Positions 14,929-21,549 of a DNA stretch of 21,549 bases are shown here, in pieces (the first letter of the stretch is position 1; each line of letters opens with the position of its first letter). A program made the position numbers and the translations under genes. The notes beneath the pieces are model-generated. The model was given only the letters and a program-made list of their open reading frames with translations. It was not told where the DNA came from and did no database searches. The stretch comes from Hylemonella sp. UBA6679 (GTDB lineage: Bacteria > Pseudomonadota > Gammaproteobacteria > Burkholderiales > Burkholderiaceae_C): NCBI GenBank assembly GCA_002454975.1, contig DKJZ01000033.1, positions 1 to 21,549 of the forward strand, given 5' to 3'.

Positions 14929-15705
14929 ATGAAAATTCTGATTTCCAACGACGACGGCTACCAGGCCGACGGCATTGTGGCTTTGCATGACGCGCTGGCC
15001 GACATTGCCCAGGTTGAGGTTGTGGCCCCCGAGCACAACAACAGCGCCAAGTCCAATGCCCTGACCCTGCATTCCCCCTTGTATGTGCATCGCGCAGCCA
15101 ATGGCTTTCGTTACGTCAACGGCACCCCTGCGGACTGCGTGCACATTGCCCTGACAGGCCTGCTGGGCTACAAGCCCGACCTGGTGGTTTCGGGCATCAA
15201 CAACGGCGCCAACATGGGCGACGACACCATTTACTCTGGCACGGTGGGTGCGGCCATGGAGGGGTATTTGTTTGGCATTCCGGCCATTGCGTTTTCCCAA
15301 ACCGAGCGGGGCTGGAAGCACCTGGACGCGGCTGCTGCCAAAGCGCGTGAGTTTGTGCTGCACATGCAGTCGCAACAGCTGGTGTCGGGCGCGCCTTGGC
15401 TGCTCAATGTGAACATCCCTTGCTTGCCTTTGGAAGCGCTCAAGCCCATGCGGGTGAGCCGCTTGGGGCGCCGCCACAGCGCAGAAAAAGTCATCACCCA
15501 AACCAACCCGCGTGGCGACACCATGTACTGGATTGGCGCGGCGGGCCCGGCGCTTGACGAAGGGGAGGGCACGGACTTTCACGCCACCCGCCATGGGCAT
15601 GTGGCCATGACCCCCCTGAAGGTCGACCTCACCGACCACGACACCCTCAAGTATTGGGGGCAAACCGTGGCCACCAAGCACGCAAGCTCAGACGCCTCGG
15701 TATGA
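14929..15705 (+). CDS. surE: 5'-nucleotidase SurE (survival protein)
   Basis: Metal-dependent phosphatase acting on nucleoside 5'-monophosphates and related phosphates, linked to stationary-phase survival. The 258 residues are of normal length. MKILISNDDGYQADG gives metal ligands Asp8 and Asp9. NNSAKSNALTL holds Ser39, and SGINNGANMGDDTIYSGTVGAAMEG holds Asn91 or Asn92 and the active-site loop. It is the first gene of a plus-strand cluster surE-pcm-nlpD-rpoS-rlmD, an order well known in proteobacteria. TACAAT (14902-14907) is a possible -10, but no good -35 precedes it at normal spacing. The stop overlaps the pcm start by 4 bases. Confidence 0.96.
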   Translation: MKILISNDDGYQADGIVALHDALADIAQVEVVAPEHNNSAKSNALTLHSPLYVHRAANGFRYVNGTPADCVHIALTGLLGYKPDLVVSGINNGANMGDDTIYSGTVGAAMEGYLFGIPAIAFSQTERGWKHLDAAAAKAREFVLHMQSQQLVSGAPWLLNVNIPCLPLEALKPMRVSRLGRRHSAEKVITQTNPRGDTMYWIGAAGPALDEGEGTDFHATRHGHVAMTPLKVDLTDHDTLKYWGQTVATKHASSDASV

Positions 15706-16484
15706 CCCAGCGCACGCGACCCGGTTTCCCAGCCCGGCTCGGTGCGAGCTCAGCCGGCACTGCGCCACCGCCGGCTGCTCGGGGTTCGCTTGCACCCACA
15801 GCCAGCGCGAAAGTGCTGCCACCCCAGGGGCTGGGCATGGATTCGGTGGCTGTGCGGCTCGCCATGGTCAACAAAATTGCCGCCCAAGGCGTGACAGACC
15901 CGCGCGTGTTGTCGGCCATGGGTGCGGTTGAGCGCCACCGTTTTGTCGACAGTGCCTTGGCCATTCAAGCTTACGAAGACACCAGCTTGCCCATCGGGCT
16001 GGGCCAAACCATCTCCAAGCCGGGTGTGGTGGCGCGCATGATTGCGCTGCTGCTGCAAGTGCACCCCGGTAAACCCCAGCGCTTGCTGGAGATTGGCACC
16101 GGTTGTGGGTACCAAGCCGCGGTGTTGGCCCAGGTGGCGCAAGAGGTGTTCAGCATGGAGCGTTTGCGTGGCTTGCATGACAAGGCCCGCGATAACCTGC
16201 GCCCCATGCGCCTGGCCAACCTGCATTTGATTTTGGGCGACGGCATGCTGGGTTATCCCAAAGGCGCGCCTTACAGCGGCATCATTGCGGCAGCGGGCGG
16301 GCAAGACGTGCCTCAGGCTTGGATTGATCAGCTCGCGCCTGGCGGGCGCCTGGTGGCGCCCGTGGTGGTGCCCGGGCAAAGCACTGCACAGGCGCTGATG
16401 GTGGTGGATAAAACGCCCCAAGGCGTGACCCAAACGATGCTCGAGGCGGTGCATTTTGTGCCTCTAAAATCAGGCATCGTATGA
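15702..16484 (+). CDS. pcm: Protein-L-isoaspartate O-methyltransferase
   Basis: Repairs damaged proteins by methylating L-isoaspartyl residues with S-adenosylmethionine. The 260-residue protein has an unusual N-terminal extension of about 45 residues rich in Pro, Ala and Arg. The normal domain follows, starting MDSVAVRLAMVNKI. YEDTSLPIGLGQTISKPGVVARM (about 91-113) is the isoaspartate-binding signature and LLEIGTGCGYQAAVLAQ (128-144) is SAM motif I. APGGRLVAPV is near 212-221. I take the ATG at 15702 because it overlaps the surE stop as ATGA. The ATG at 15837 would give a 215-residue protein of usual size and cannot be excluded. The stop again overlaps the next start by 4 bases. Confidence 0.93.
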   Translation: MTQRTRPGFPARLGASSAGTAPPPAARGSLAPTASAKVLPPQGLGMDSVAVRLAMVNKIAAQGVTDPRVLSAMGAVERHRFVDSALAIQAYEDTSLPIGLGQTISKPGVVARMIALLLQVHPGKPQRLLEIGTGCGYQAAVLAQVAQEVFSMERLRGLHDKARDNLRPMRLANLHLILGDGMLGYPKGAPYSGIIAAAGGQDVPQAWIDQLAPGGRLVAPVVVPGQSTAQALMVVDKTPQGVTQTMLEAVHFVPLKSGIV

Positions 16485-17332
16485 AAGAACCCAACATGTT
16501 TGAAGCCTTGCGCTTGTGTCAGCGTTATGCCCCATGGGTGGTGGCAGCAGCCCTGTTGTCGGCCTGCGGCTCCACCCCCATCAACCGCGCACCGGTTGAA
16601 GACCGCACATCCCCCAGACCCAGCCAGGCCGCGCCGGTATCGGCTGCACCTGTGGCTGAGGCGGCCACGCCCAAGGTCTTGCCCGGCCAAGACAACGCGG
16701 GCAAACCGGGCTACTACACCGTCAAAGCGGGCGACACCCTGATCCGTATCGGTTTGGAAAACGGCCAAAACTGGCGTGACATTGCCCGCTGGAACGCGCT
16801 GGAGCGCCCCTACACCATCGAGATCGGCCAAGTGCTGCGCGTGGCCCCCCCTGGCGGCGCAGTGGTGGTGGGTCGGCCCTTGCCTGCGCCCGAGGTGTCT
16901 GCAGCCCCTGTCTCCCCCGCACCCAAAACCACCCAAGCCACGCCTGAGACGTCCAACAACGGCGATGAGATGGGTTTTGCCTGGCCCGTGAGCGGGCAGG
17001 TGATTGCTGGCTTTGATGAGGTCAAAAACAAAGGCTTGGACTTTGCCGGCAGCGCCGGTGACCCAGTGCTGGCAGCTGCCGACGGCCGGGTGGTTTACGC
17101 TGGGGCGGGTTTGCGTGGGTACGGCAACCTCATCATCCTCAAGCACAACAACACCTATTTGACGGCCTACGCGCACAACCAAAGTTTGCTAGTCAAAGAA
17201 GACCAAAACGTGCGCAAGGGCCAGAAAATTGCGGAGATGGGCAACACCGATGCCGACCGCGTCAAGCTGCACTTTGAGGTACGCCGGCAAGGCAAGCCGG
17301 TTGATCCGCTGAAGTTTCTTCCCGCCCGTTAA
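16481..17332 (+). CDS. nlpD: Murein hydrolase activator NlpD (LysM and degenerate M23 domains, lipoprotein)
   Basis: Outer-membrane lipoprotein that activates a periplasmic amidase during septum splitting. In 283 residues, a signal with lipobox LLSAC (acylated Cys29) leads to a Pro/Ala linker. A LysM domain at about 78-123 (YYTVKAGDTLIRIGLEN...GQVLRVAPP) binds peptidoglycan. A second linker precedes an M23-type domain at about 165-282. There the usual active-site His is replaced in VKNKGLDFAG, although YAHN and LHFEV keep His, so it is probably not a peptidase, like E. coli NlpD. The start at 16481 overlaps the pcm stop (ATGA); an ATG at 16496 is also possible. Its position directly upstream of rpoS is the classic arrangement, and an rpoS promoter may lie within it. 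Confidence 0.94.
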   Translation: MKEPNMFEALRLCQRYAPWVVAAALLSACGSTPINRAPVEDRTSPRPSQAAPVSAAPVAEAATPKVLPGQDNAGKPGYYTVKAGDTLIRIGLENGQNWRDIARWNALERPYTIEIGQVLRVAPPGGAVVVGRPLPAPEVSAAPVSPAPKTTQATPETSNNGDEMGFAWPVSGQVIAGFDEVKNKGLDFAGSAGDPVLAAADGRVVYAGAGLRGYGNLIILKHNNTYLTAYAHNQSLLVKEDQNVRKGQKIAEMGNTDADRVKLHFEVRRQGKPVDPLKFLPAR

Positions 17333-17355
17333 GCCCAACACATCAGGGTGGCCCC

Positions 17356-18396
17356 ATGACGCAACGCAAGTCCCCGCAAGCCCACCCTGATGTTGCACAG
17401 CCTAATCCCGACGACGCGCTGTTTGCCACCGATTCACCGAATGCAGCAGCCCCTTGGGGCGCCGCTGATCAAGCGCCAGATGACGCCACGCCATCGCCTG
17501 AGCCCAAGCATGGCAGTTCATCGCACGAAGGTCTGAGCGCCTACGATGGCTCGGGCGACGCACTGACGGCCTACCTGCGCCGCATCCGCAAAACCGAGCT
17601 TTTCACCGCGCAAGAAGAGTTTGAGACGGCCACCCGCGCCCGGGCGGGCGATTTTGAGGCCCGCCAAAGCATGGTTGAACACAACCTGCGCCTGGTGGTG
17701 AGCATTGCCAAGATGTACCTGGGCCGGGGTGTGCCCATGTCCGACCTGGTGGAAGAGGGTAACTTGGGCCTGATGCACGCCATCGACAAGTTCGAGCCCG
17801 AGCGCGGCTTTCGTTTTTCGACCTACGCCACCTGGTGGATCCGCCAGTCGGTGGAGCGGGCCTTGATTTTTCAGGGGCGGGTGATTCGCTTGCCCGTCAA
17901 TGTGGTGCGCGAGTTGCAGCAGGTCTTGCGAGCGCGGCGTTTGCTCGAGAGCGATCCGTCTTTGCTGGCGCGCCGCCCCGATGGCGTCAAGCTCGAAGAC
18001 ATCGCCGCCTTTCTCAACCGCGACACCCAAGACATCGCTGATTTGCTGGCTTTGGCCGAAACCCCGCGTTCGCTCGATGCCTCTGTGGGCGAGGAGGGCG
18101 ACCAAAGCCTGGGCGATGGCCTGGAAGACGAGCTCGCCGTGGACCCGGCCCAATCGCACCAAACCCACGAGGTCGAGCAGTTGCTCGAAACCTGGCTGGC
18201 GACCTTGAGCGAGCGCGAGCAATCGGTGCTTGAGGCGCGTTTTGGCCTGCACCAGCAAGACCCGACCACCCTGGAGGAGATCAGCCAGCGCTTAGGTCTG
18301 ACCCGCGAGCGGGTGCGCCAAATTCAAAACGAGGCGCTCTTCAAGCTCAAGCGACACCTTGTACGCCGGGGCATTTCACCGGACGCGCTGTTTTAG
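17356..18396 (+). CDS. rpoS: RNA polymerase sigma factor RpoS (sigma-38 type)
   Basis: Stationary-phase and general-stress sigma factor, 346 residues. A low-complexity N-terminal tail (about 1-60) precedes region 1.2 (DALTAYLRRIRKTELFTAQEEFE). Region 2 reads HNLRLVVSIAKMYLGRGVPMSDLVEEGNLGLMHAIDKFEPERGFRFSTYATWWIRQSVERAL (about 109-170). Region 3 spans about 180-260, and region 4 has TLEEISQRLGLTRERVRQIQNEALFKL (about 305-331), the -35-binding helix-turn-helix. The C-terminus SPDALF mirrors the E. coli end. The block after WWIRQSVERAL reads IFQGRVIRLPVNVVREL, where the usual wording is MNQTRTIRLPIHVVKEL, so the -10/extended-10 contact region is somewhat divergent. An AGGGTGG site precedes the ATG. 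It lies 23 bases after nlpD. Confidence 0.92.
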   Translation: MTQRKSPQAHPDVAQPNPDDALFATDSPNAAAPWGAADQAPDDATPSPEPKHGSSSHEGLSAYDGSGDALTAYLRRIRKTELFTAQEEFETATRARAGDFEARQSMVEHNLRLVVSIAKMYLGRGVPMSDLVEEGNLGLMHAIDKFEPERGFRFSTYATWWIRQSVERALIFQGRVIRLPVNVVRELQQVLRARRLLESDPSLLARRPDGVKLEDIAAFLNRDTQDIADLLALAETPRSLDASVGEEGDQSLGDGLEDELAVDPAQSHQTHEVEQLLETWLATLSEREQSVLEARFGLHQQDPTTLEEISQRLGLTRERVRQIQNEALFKLKRHLVRRGISPDALF

Positions 18397-18416
18397 CGGT
18401 CTGAGACAATTGGGGG

Positions 18417-20042
18417 ATGACTGCCCCTGAAAATTTGCCCCACTCGGCGCCTCAAGCCGCCAGCGCCTCGGCCGCTGCCCCCAAACCAAGCCCCGCCAAC
18501 GTCTCTGGTGCGCCTGCGCCAGCCAAAGATGCGCGCGATGAATCCGCCACGTCGTATCGCACCATCAGCCCCTACCTGCCTAAGCGCCCTGCGCACGCCC
18601 CCGCCGATGCGTTGGTGATCGAGTCGCTCGACATGGACGCCCAGGGCATTGCCCACCGAGCCGACGGCAAGGTGGTGTTTGTCGAAGGCGCGCTGCCCTT
18701 TGAGGTGGTCAGCGCCAACGTCAACCGCAAAAAGAACAACTGGGAACAAGCCACGCTCACCACGGTGTATGCCGAGTCGTCGCAACGGGTCACCCCAGGG
18801 TGCCCGAATTTCGGTTTGCATGCGGGTGCTTGTGGCGGCTGCAAGATGCAGCACCTGCATGTGGGCGCGCAAGTTGCTGTCAAGCAGCGCGTGCTCGAAG
18901 ACAACCTGTGGCACCTGGGCAAGGTGCGTGCCCAAACCATGTTGCGCCCCATTGAGGGACCCGCCTGGGGCTACCGCTACCGTGCCCGTTTGTCGGTGCG
19001 ACATGTGCGAAAAAAAGGCGCGGTGTTGGTGGGGTTCCACGAGCGCAAAAGCCGTTATGTGGCCGACATGCAAACCTGTAAGGTGCTGCCCCCGCATGTG
19101 GACGCCATGCTCATGCCCCTGCGCGCGCTGATTGGGAGCATGGATGCGGTTGAAACCTGCCCACAAATTGAGCTGGCCTGTGGCGACACCGTCACCGCGC
19201 TGGTGCTGCGTCACCTCGAGCCTTTGAGCGAGGCCGACCTGGCCCGCTTGCGCGCTTTTGCGGCACAGCATCAGGTGCAATGGTGGCTGCAGCCCAAGGG
19301 GCCAGAAACCGTGCGCCTGCTCGATGAGGGCGGCGAGCTCTTGTCCTACGGTTTGCCAGATTTTGGCATCACCATGCCGTTCAAGCCCACCGATTTCACC
19401 CAGGTCAACCCGCACATCAACCGCGTGCTGGTGTCGACCGCTTTGCGTTTGCTCGACGTGCAGCCCACCGAGCGCGTGATTGATTGGTTTTGCGGCTTGG
19501 GCAATTTCACCTTGCCCTTGGCCACCCGGGCTGGCCGTGTTTTGGGCATTGAGGGCAGCGAGGCTTTGGTGGCCAGATCCCGCGAGAATTACAAGCAAAA
19601 TCAGGCCTCACGCCCCGCCAATCAAGCCTTATGCGCTACAGATTTCGTAGCGCGTAATTTGTTTGAGATGACCCCAGCCATGTTGGTGCAAGACGGGGTA
19701 GCTGACCGCTGGCTGATCGATCCGCCGCGTGAAGGTGCCTTTGCCTTGGCCAAAGCCCTGGCCGATCTCCACCAACAGCGTGTGAACCCCCAGGCCTACA
19801 CCCATGCGCCAACCAAGTCGGGCGCCGACGAGGCCGCCGAGCTGCTGAGCTTCACGCCGGGCGCCCAAGCCTGGACACCGCCCAAACGCATTGTGTATGT
19901 GAGCTGTAACCCCGCCACCTTGGCGCGCGATGCTGGCTTGTTGGTGCACCAGGCGGGTTACCGTTGTGTGGCTGCAGGGGTGGTCAACATGTTTCCGCAC
20001 ACCGCCCACGTGGAGAGCATGGCGGTGTTCGAGCTGGCCTGA
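18417..20042 (+). CDS. rlmD: 23S rRNA (uracil-1939-C5)-methyltransferase RlmD
   Basis: Methylates U1939 of 23S rRNA with S-adenosylmethionine; it carries an Fe4S4 cluster. In 541 residues, a poorly conserved Ala/Pro-rich tail (about 1-60) precedes a TRAM RNA-binding domain (about 63-120). Cluster cysteines are Cys129, Cys139, Cys142 and Cys221. The SAM site is in DWFCGLGNFTLPLA (356-369). DPPREG (435-440) and VSCNPATLARD (495-505, catalytic Cys497) complete the active site. Compared with E. coli there is a longer loop at about 448-487 between the last two motifs. It starts 20 bases after rpoS at an ATG preceded by a G-run very close to it, so the ribosome-binding site is not ideal. It ends 1 base from the convergent lipoprotein gene. 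Confidence 0.94.
   Translation: MTAPENLPHSAPQAASASAAAPKPSPANVSGAPAPAKDARDESATSYRTISPYLPKRPAHAPADALVIESLDMDAQGIAHRADGKVVFVEGALPFEVVSANVNRKKNNWEQATLTTVYAESSQRVTPGCPNFGLHAGACGGCKMQHLHVGAQVAVKQRVLEDNLWHLGKVRAQTMLRPIEGPAWGYRYRARLSVRHVRKKGAVLVGFHERKSRYVADMQTCKVLPPHVDAMLMPLRALIGSMDAVETCPQIELACGDTVTALVLRHLEPLSEADLARLRAFAAQHQVQWWLQPKGPETVRLLDEGGELLSYGLPDFGITMPFKPTDFTQVNPHINRVLVSTALRLLDVQPTERVIDWFCGLGNFTLPLATRAGRVLGIEGSEALVARSRENYKQNQASRPANQALCATDFVARNLFEMTPAMLVQDGVADRWLIDPPREGAFALAKALADLHQQRVNPQAYTHAPTKSGADEAAELLSFTPGAQAWTPPKRIVYVSCNPATLARDAGLLVHQAGYRCVAAGVVNMFPHTAHVESMAVFELA
19629..19657. repeat. Inverted repeat inside rlmD
   Basis: GCGCTAC (19633-19639) and GTAGCGC (19647-19653) are perfect arms around a 7-base loop. 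One T-G wobble and three more pairs extend the stem outward to 19629 and 19657. The core resembles the GCGCTAT/ATAGCGC arms at 9102-9152. It encodes residues around LCATDFVARN at a loop of the protein. It may be a chance product or an inserted small palindrome. Confidence 0.4.
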
Positions 20043-20043
20043 A

Positions 20044-20430
20044 TTACTGCCTCGACTTGGACTTGCCTTTTTTAACGGGCTTGTCTTCGTCATCTTCGAG
20101 CACCTCTTCTTTGGGCTCGGGCTCCTTGGGCACCGGTTTGACCTCGGCGACCACCACGGTGGTTTTTTGCCCGTCGAGTTTGTTCTCGCGCATGTAGAGG
20201 TCCATCTCTTTCCAGCCATCGTAAATGGCGGTTTTTGAGCCTTTGGGGTTGAGCAAGTAGCAGTCTTCGATGCCCCGCAGCGCATGTCGACAGGCCGCAC
20301 CCGTGGCCTTGCTGTCGGCTTCAAGCTTGACCTCGGCAGCGTCTTTGCCCAAGCCCGGAATCTCGCAGCCTGAGAGCTGCGTGAGCAAGCACAGCAGGGT
20401 TAATTTGCCGAGAAGAAGGGCGCGCCGCAT
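20044..20430 (-). CDS. Small conserved lipoprotein of unknown function
   Basis: A 128-residue secreted lipoprotein. MRRALLLGKLTLLCLLTQLSGC is a typical lipoprotein signal with lipobox LSGC, so acylation at the Cys at residue 22 is expected. The mature part has a small Cys-containing domain (ACRHALRGIEDCYLLNPKGSKTAIYDGWKEMDLYMRENKL), which looks like conserved Burkholderiales hypotheticals. A charged tail follows, rich in Glu, Asp, Pro and Lys, with acidic residues first and then a basic KKGKSKSRQ end. I start at the ATG at 20430, directly before the Arg pair; an ATG at 20472 would add 14 residues before the signal. Neither has a strong ribosome-binding site. It converges on rlmD with a 1-base gap. 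Function unknown. Confidence 0.75.
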   Translation of the reverse strand: MRRALLLGKLTLLCLLTQLSGCEIPGLGKDAAEVKLEADSKATGAACRHALRGIEDCYLLNPKGSKTAIYDGWKEMDLYMRENKLDGQKTTVVVAEVKPVPKEPEPKEEVLEDDEDKPVKKGKSKSRQ

Positions 20431-20472
20431 GGGGTGGTTTAAATCTTGCCTGAGATGTAACGTTTGGCACAT

Positions 20473-20859
20473 TAAGCCACGCCTGAGCCCAGCCTAAGCT
20501 TGGGTAAGCGCTTGAATGGCTGGGCAGATTGTGATTTCACCGTTTTGACATGCACCCACTTTAAGCTTGCAGCGATGGGCTGCAGTGTCGCTAGGCTCCG
20601 GTCTTGTGTGAATTAAATTAAAAACCCAATGAGTTTTAAATAACGATAGTTGAAAACTTATTTCATATCGTTTGTTTTGGTTTTTCAGTCCATAAGCGGC
20701 ATCTGTGCACAAAGGCTGAGACAGATTTACCTAAATATAAAAAGTCCAGCTCTGAATTTTTATTCAGGAACGCTACACTAGGAACGCATATTGCATTCAA
20801 AGTTCTTGCTGCACCATAACGGGCAGAACTTATCCCTTGGCCAAACAAAAATCCCCAAC
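20473..20859. other. AT-rich intergenic region without a recognised gene
   Basis: About 390 bases with lower GC than the rest of the window, mainly from 20610 to 20830. It separates the divergent lipoprotein and sensor-membrane genes, so both promoters should lie here. I see a strong dyad at 20642-20672, a 6-bp stem TGCAGC/GCTGCA (20569-20574, 20580-20585) and a 5-bp stem CTGAA/TTCAG near 20752-20767. Candidate hexamers TTGACA (20545-20550), TATAAA (20736-20741) and TACACT (20774-20779) have no well-spaced partner. No convincing ORF, tRNA or known riboswitch pattern was seen. Confidence 0.6.
20642..20672. promoter_or_regulatory. Long dyad upstream of the sensor-membrane gene
   Basis: Outer arms AACGATA (20642-20648) and TATCGTT (20666-20672) are perfect. 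Inner arms TGAAA (20651-20655) and TTTCA (20661-20665) continue the stem after a 2-base bulge, giving 12 paired positions around ACTTA. No T-run follows at once, so an operator or RNA hairpin seems more likely than a terminator. Function is unknown. Confidence 0.5.
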
Positions 20860-21549
20860 ATGAGCGCTTTAGACACCGCTTCCATTGAATTCATCCGGGC
20901 CAATCCGCTGTTTCAGTTGCTCACAGCCACCGACCAGTCCAGGCTTTTGAGTGCCTTCAAGTTGCTTGAGCTCAAACCCGACGAACCGCTCTACCGCTTG
21001 GGCGAGCACAGCGAGAACATCTGTTTTGTACAGTCTGGCGTGCTGGAGGTGGCCGATGCTGCGCACGCATGCAGGCTCGAAGAAGGCGCGCTCGGCACAG
21101 AGCTGCTGCTTGGAGCCCAAACGCTGGCTTTTAACGTCAAAGCGCTGAGCTCAGCCAAGGTGTTTTCTTTTCCTGTGGCCGCTTTGCAAGAGATCAGCCA
21201 TGCCAACCCCGCGGTGAAATCTTGGCTGTACGACAACTACCAAGCTTTGGCCCAGCGGGTGCGTCAAATGGGTGCCAGCGCACAGGCGCCCACCACAGCT
21301 GCCGTGCCCACTGCAACAGCGGCAGCCCAGGCCGCACCCGTCACCAACAAAATGCTGTTTGGCTGGTTGATCACGCTGGTTTTGCCGCTGCTCACCCTGT
21401 ACCTGGGCAGCAGCCAAGGCGGCTTGGCCAAGCCAGCGCTTTACTTTTTGGCGATTTTGAGTGCCACGGTGAGCATGTGGATTTTTGACCTGGTGCCCGC
21501 TTTTGTGCCCCCGCTTTTTAGCTTGCTTGGCCCCTCGTCGTTCTGTGTG
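20860..21549 (+). CDS. Cyclic-nucleotide-binding-like domain fused to membrane segments, 5' part only
   Basis: The 230 visible residues begin with a Crp/cNMP-type sensor fold: SIEFIRANPLFQLLTATDQSRLLSAFKLLELKPDEPLYRLGEHSENICFVQSGVLEVAD (about 8-66), then a second half ending near 135. The usual phosphate-binding cassette (GE..AL plus Arg) is not evident; it reads GTELLLGAQTLAFNV, so nucleotide binding is doubtful. An Ala/Pro/Thr-rich linker (about 139-161) leads to hydrophobic segments at about 165-183 and 192-220 that begin a membrane domain. The WIFDLVPAFVPPLFSLL end recalls an SLC13/DASS-type anion permease, but too little is visible to decide. The ATG at 20860 has no strong ribosome-binding site. 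The gene runs off the right edge. Confidence 0.7.
   Translation, partial: MSALDTASIEFIRANPLFQLLTATDQSRLLSAFKLLELKPDEPLYRLGEHSENICFVQSGVLEVADAAHACRLEEGALGTELLLGAQTLAFNVKALSSAKVFSFPVAALQEISHANPAVKSWLYDNYQALAQRVRQMGASAQAPTTAAVPTATAAAQAAPVTNKMLFGWLITLVLPLLTLYLGSSQGGLAKPALYFLAILSATVSMWIFDLVPAFVPPLFSLLGPSSFCV

Noticed and set aside
20736..20779. TATAAA and TACACT as -10 boxes for the right-edge gene
   Set aside because: No -35 of reasonable match at 16-18 bases upstream of either, so a promoter call is not supported.
1..21549. CRISPR arrays, insertion sequences, attachment sites, tRNA or rRNA genes
   Set aside because: No regularly spaced repeats, transposase frames, long terminal repeats or cloverleaf-type sequences were found by reading; a covariance-model tRNA/ncRNA scan was not possible here.

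Overview
The window is GC-rich, gene-dense bacterial DNA. It most resembles a betaproteobacterium of the Burkholderiales, probably Comamonadaceae (Rhodoferax/Limnohabitans/Polaromonas-like). This is inferred from protein character (form IC RuBisCO with CbbX, Bug-family binding protein, NagIKLX-type gentisate enzymes) and from the surE-pcm-nlpD-rpoS-rlmD gene order. It is not based on a database search. Most of it is metabolic or housekeeping DNA. I see no CRISPR array, insertion sequence, prophage, rRNA or tRNA gene.

Left block (1-4648): a minus-strand operon for 3-hydroxybenzoate breakdown through gentisate. Read in transcription order it is 3-hydroxybenzoate 6-hydroxylase, gentisate 1,2-dioxygenase, fumarylpyruvate hydrolase, maleylpyruvate isomerase and a Bug-type periplasmic binding protein that runs off the left edge. 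The binding protein has an apparent one-base frameshift in its signal peptide. A divergent MarR-type regulator is read rightward. The short shared promoter region holds a good sigma70 promoter overlapped by an inverted repeat that is a likely operator. Together the enzymes convert 3-hydroxybenzoate to fumarate and pyruvate.

Middle block (4645-12112): a minus-strand Calvin-Benson operon cbbL-cbbS-cbbX-cbbY-cbbF-cbbP-cbbZ, with the LysR-type activator cbbR divergent on the plus strand. It holds form IC RuBisCO, its activase, phosphoribulokinase, a fructose bisphosphatase and two HAD phosphatases that remove inhibitory or waste sugar phosphates. The operon ends tail to tail with the MarR gene, and the two coding regions overlap by 4 bases. 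The cbbL-cbbR gap carries a perfect LysR-type dyad. A 51-base palindromic element sits between cbbS and cbbX.

Right of cbbR (12173-14855), on the minus strand: a DUF599 membrane protein, a metallo-beta-lactamase-fold hydrolase and an NADPH:quinone oxidoreductase-like enzyme. From 14929 to 20042, on the plus strand: surE, pcm, nlpD, rpoS and rlmD, a conserved stationary-phase and repair cluster with ATGA overlaps at the first two junctions. A small lipoprotein (minus strand) follows. After an AT-rich intergenic region comes the start of a protein with a cyclic-nucleotide-binding-like domain joined to membrane segments, cut by the right edge.

No clear undescribed system is visible. The best second-look items are small: the frameshifted binding protein, a family of short palindromic elements (cbbS-cbbX gap, nagI-nagK gap, possibly inside rlmD), the operator/promoter overlap at the MarR gene, the dyad in the 20.6 kb intergenic region, and the truncated sensor-membrane fusion at the right edge.
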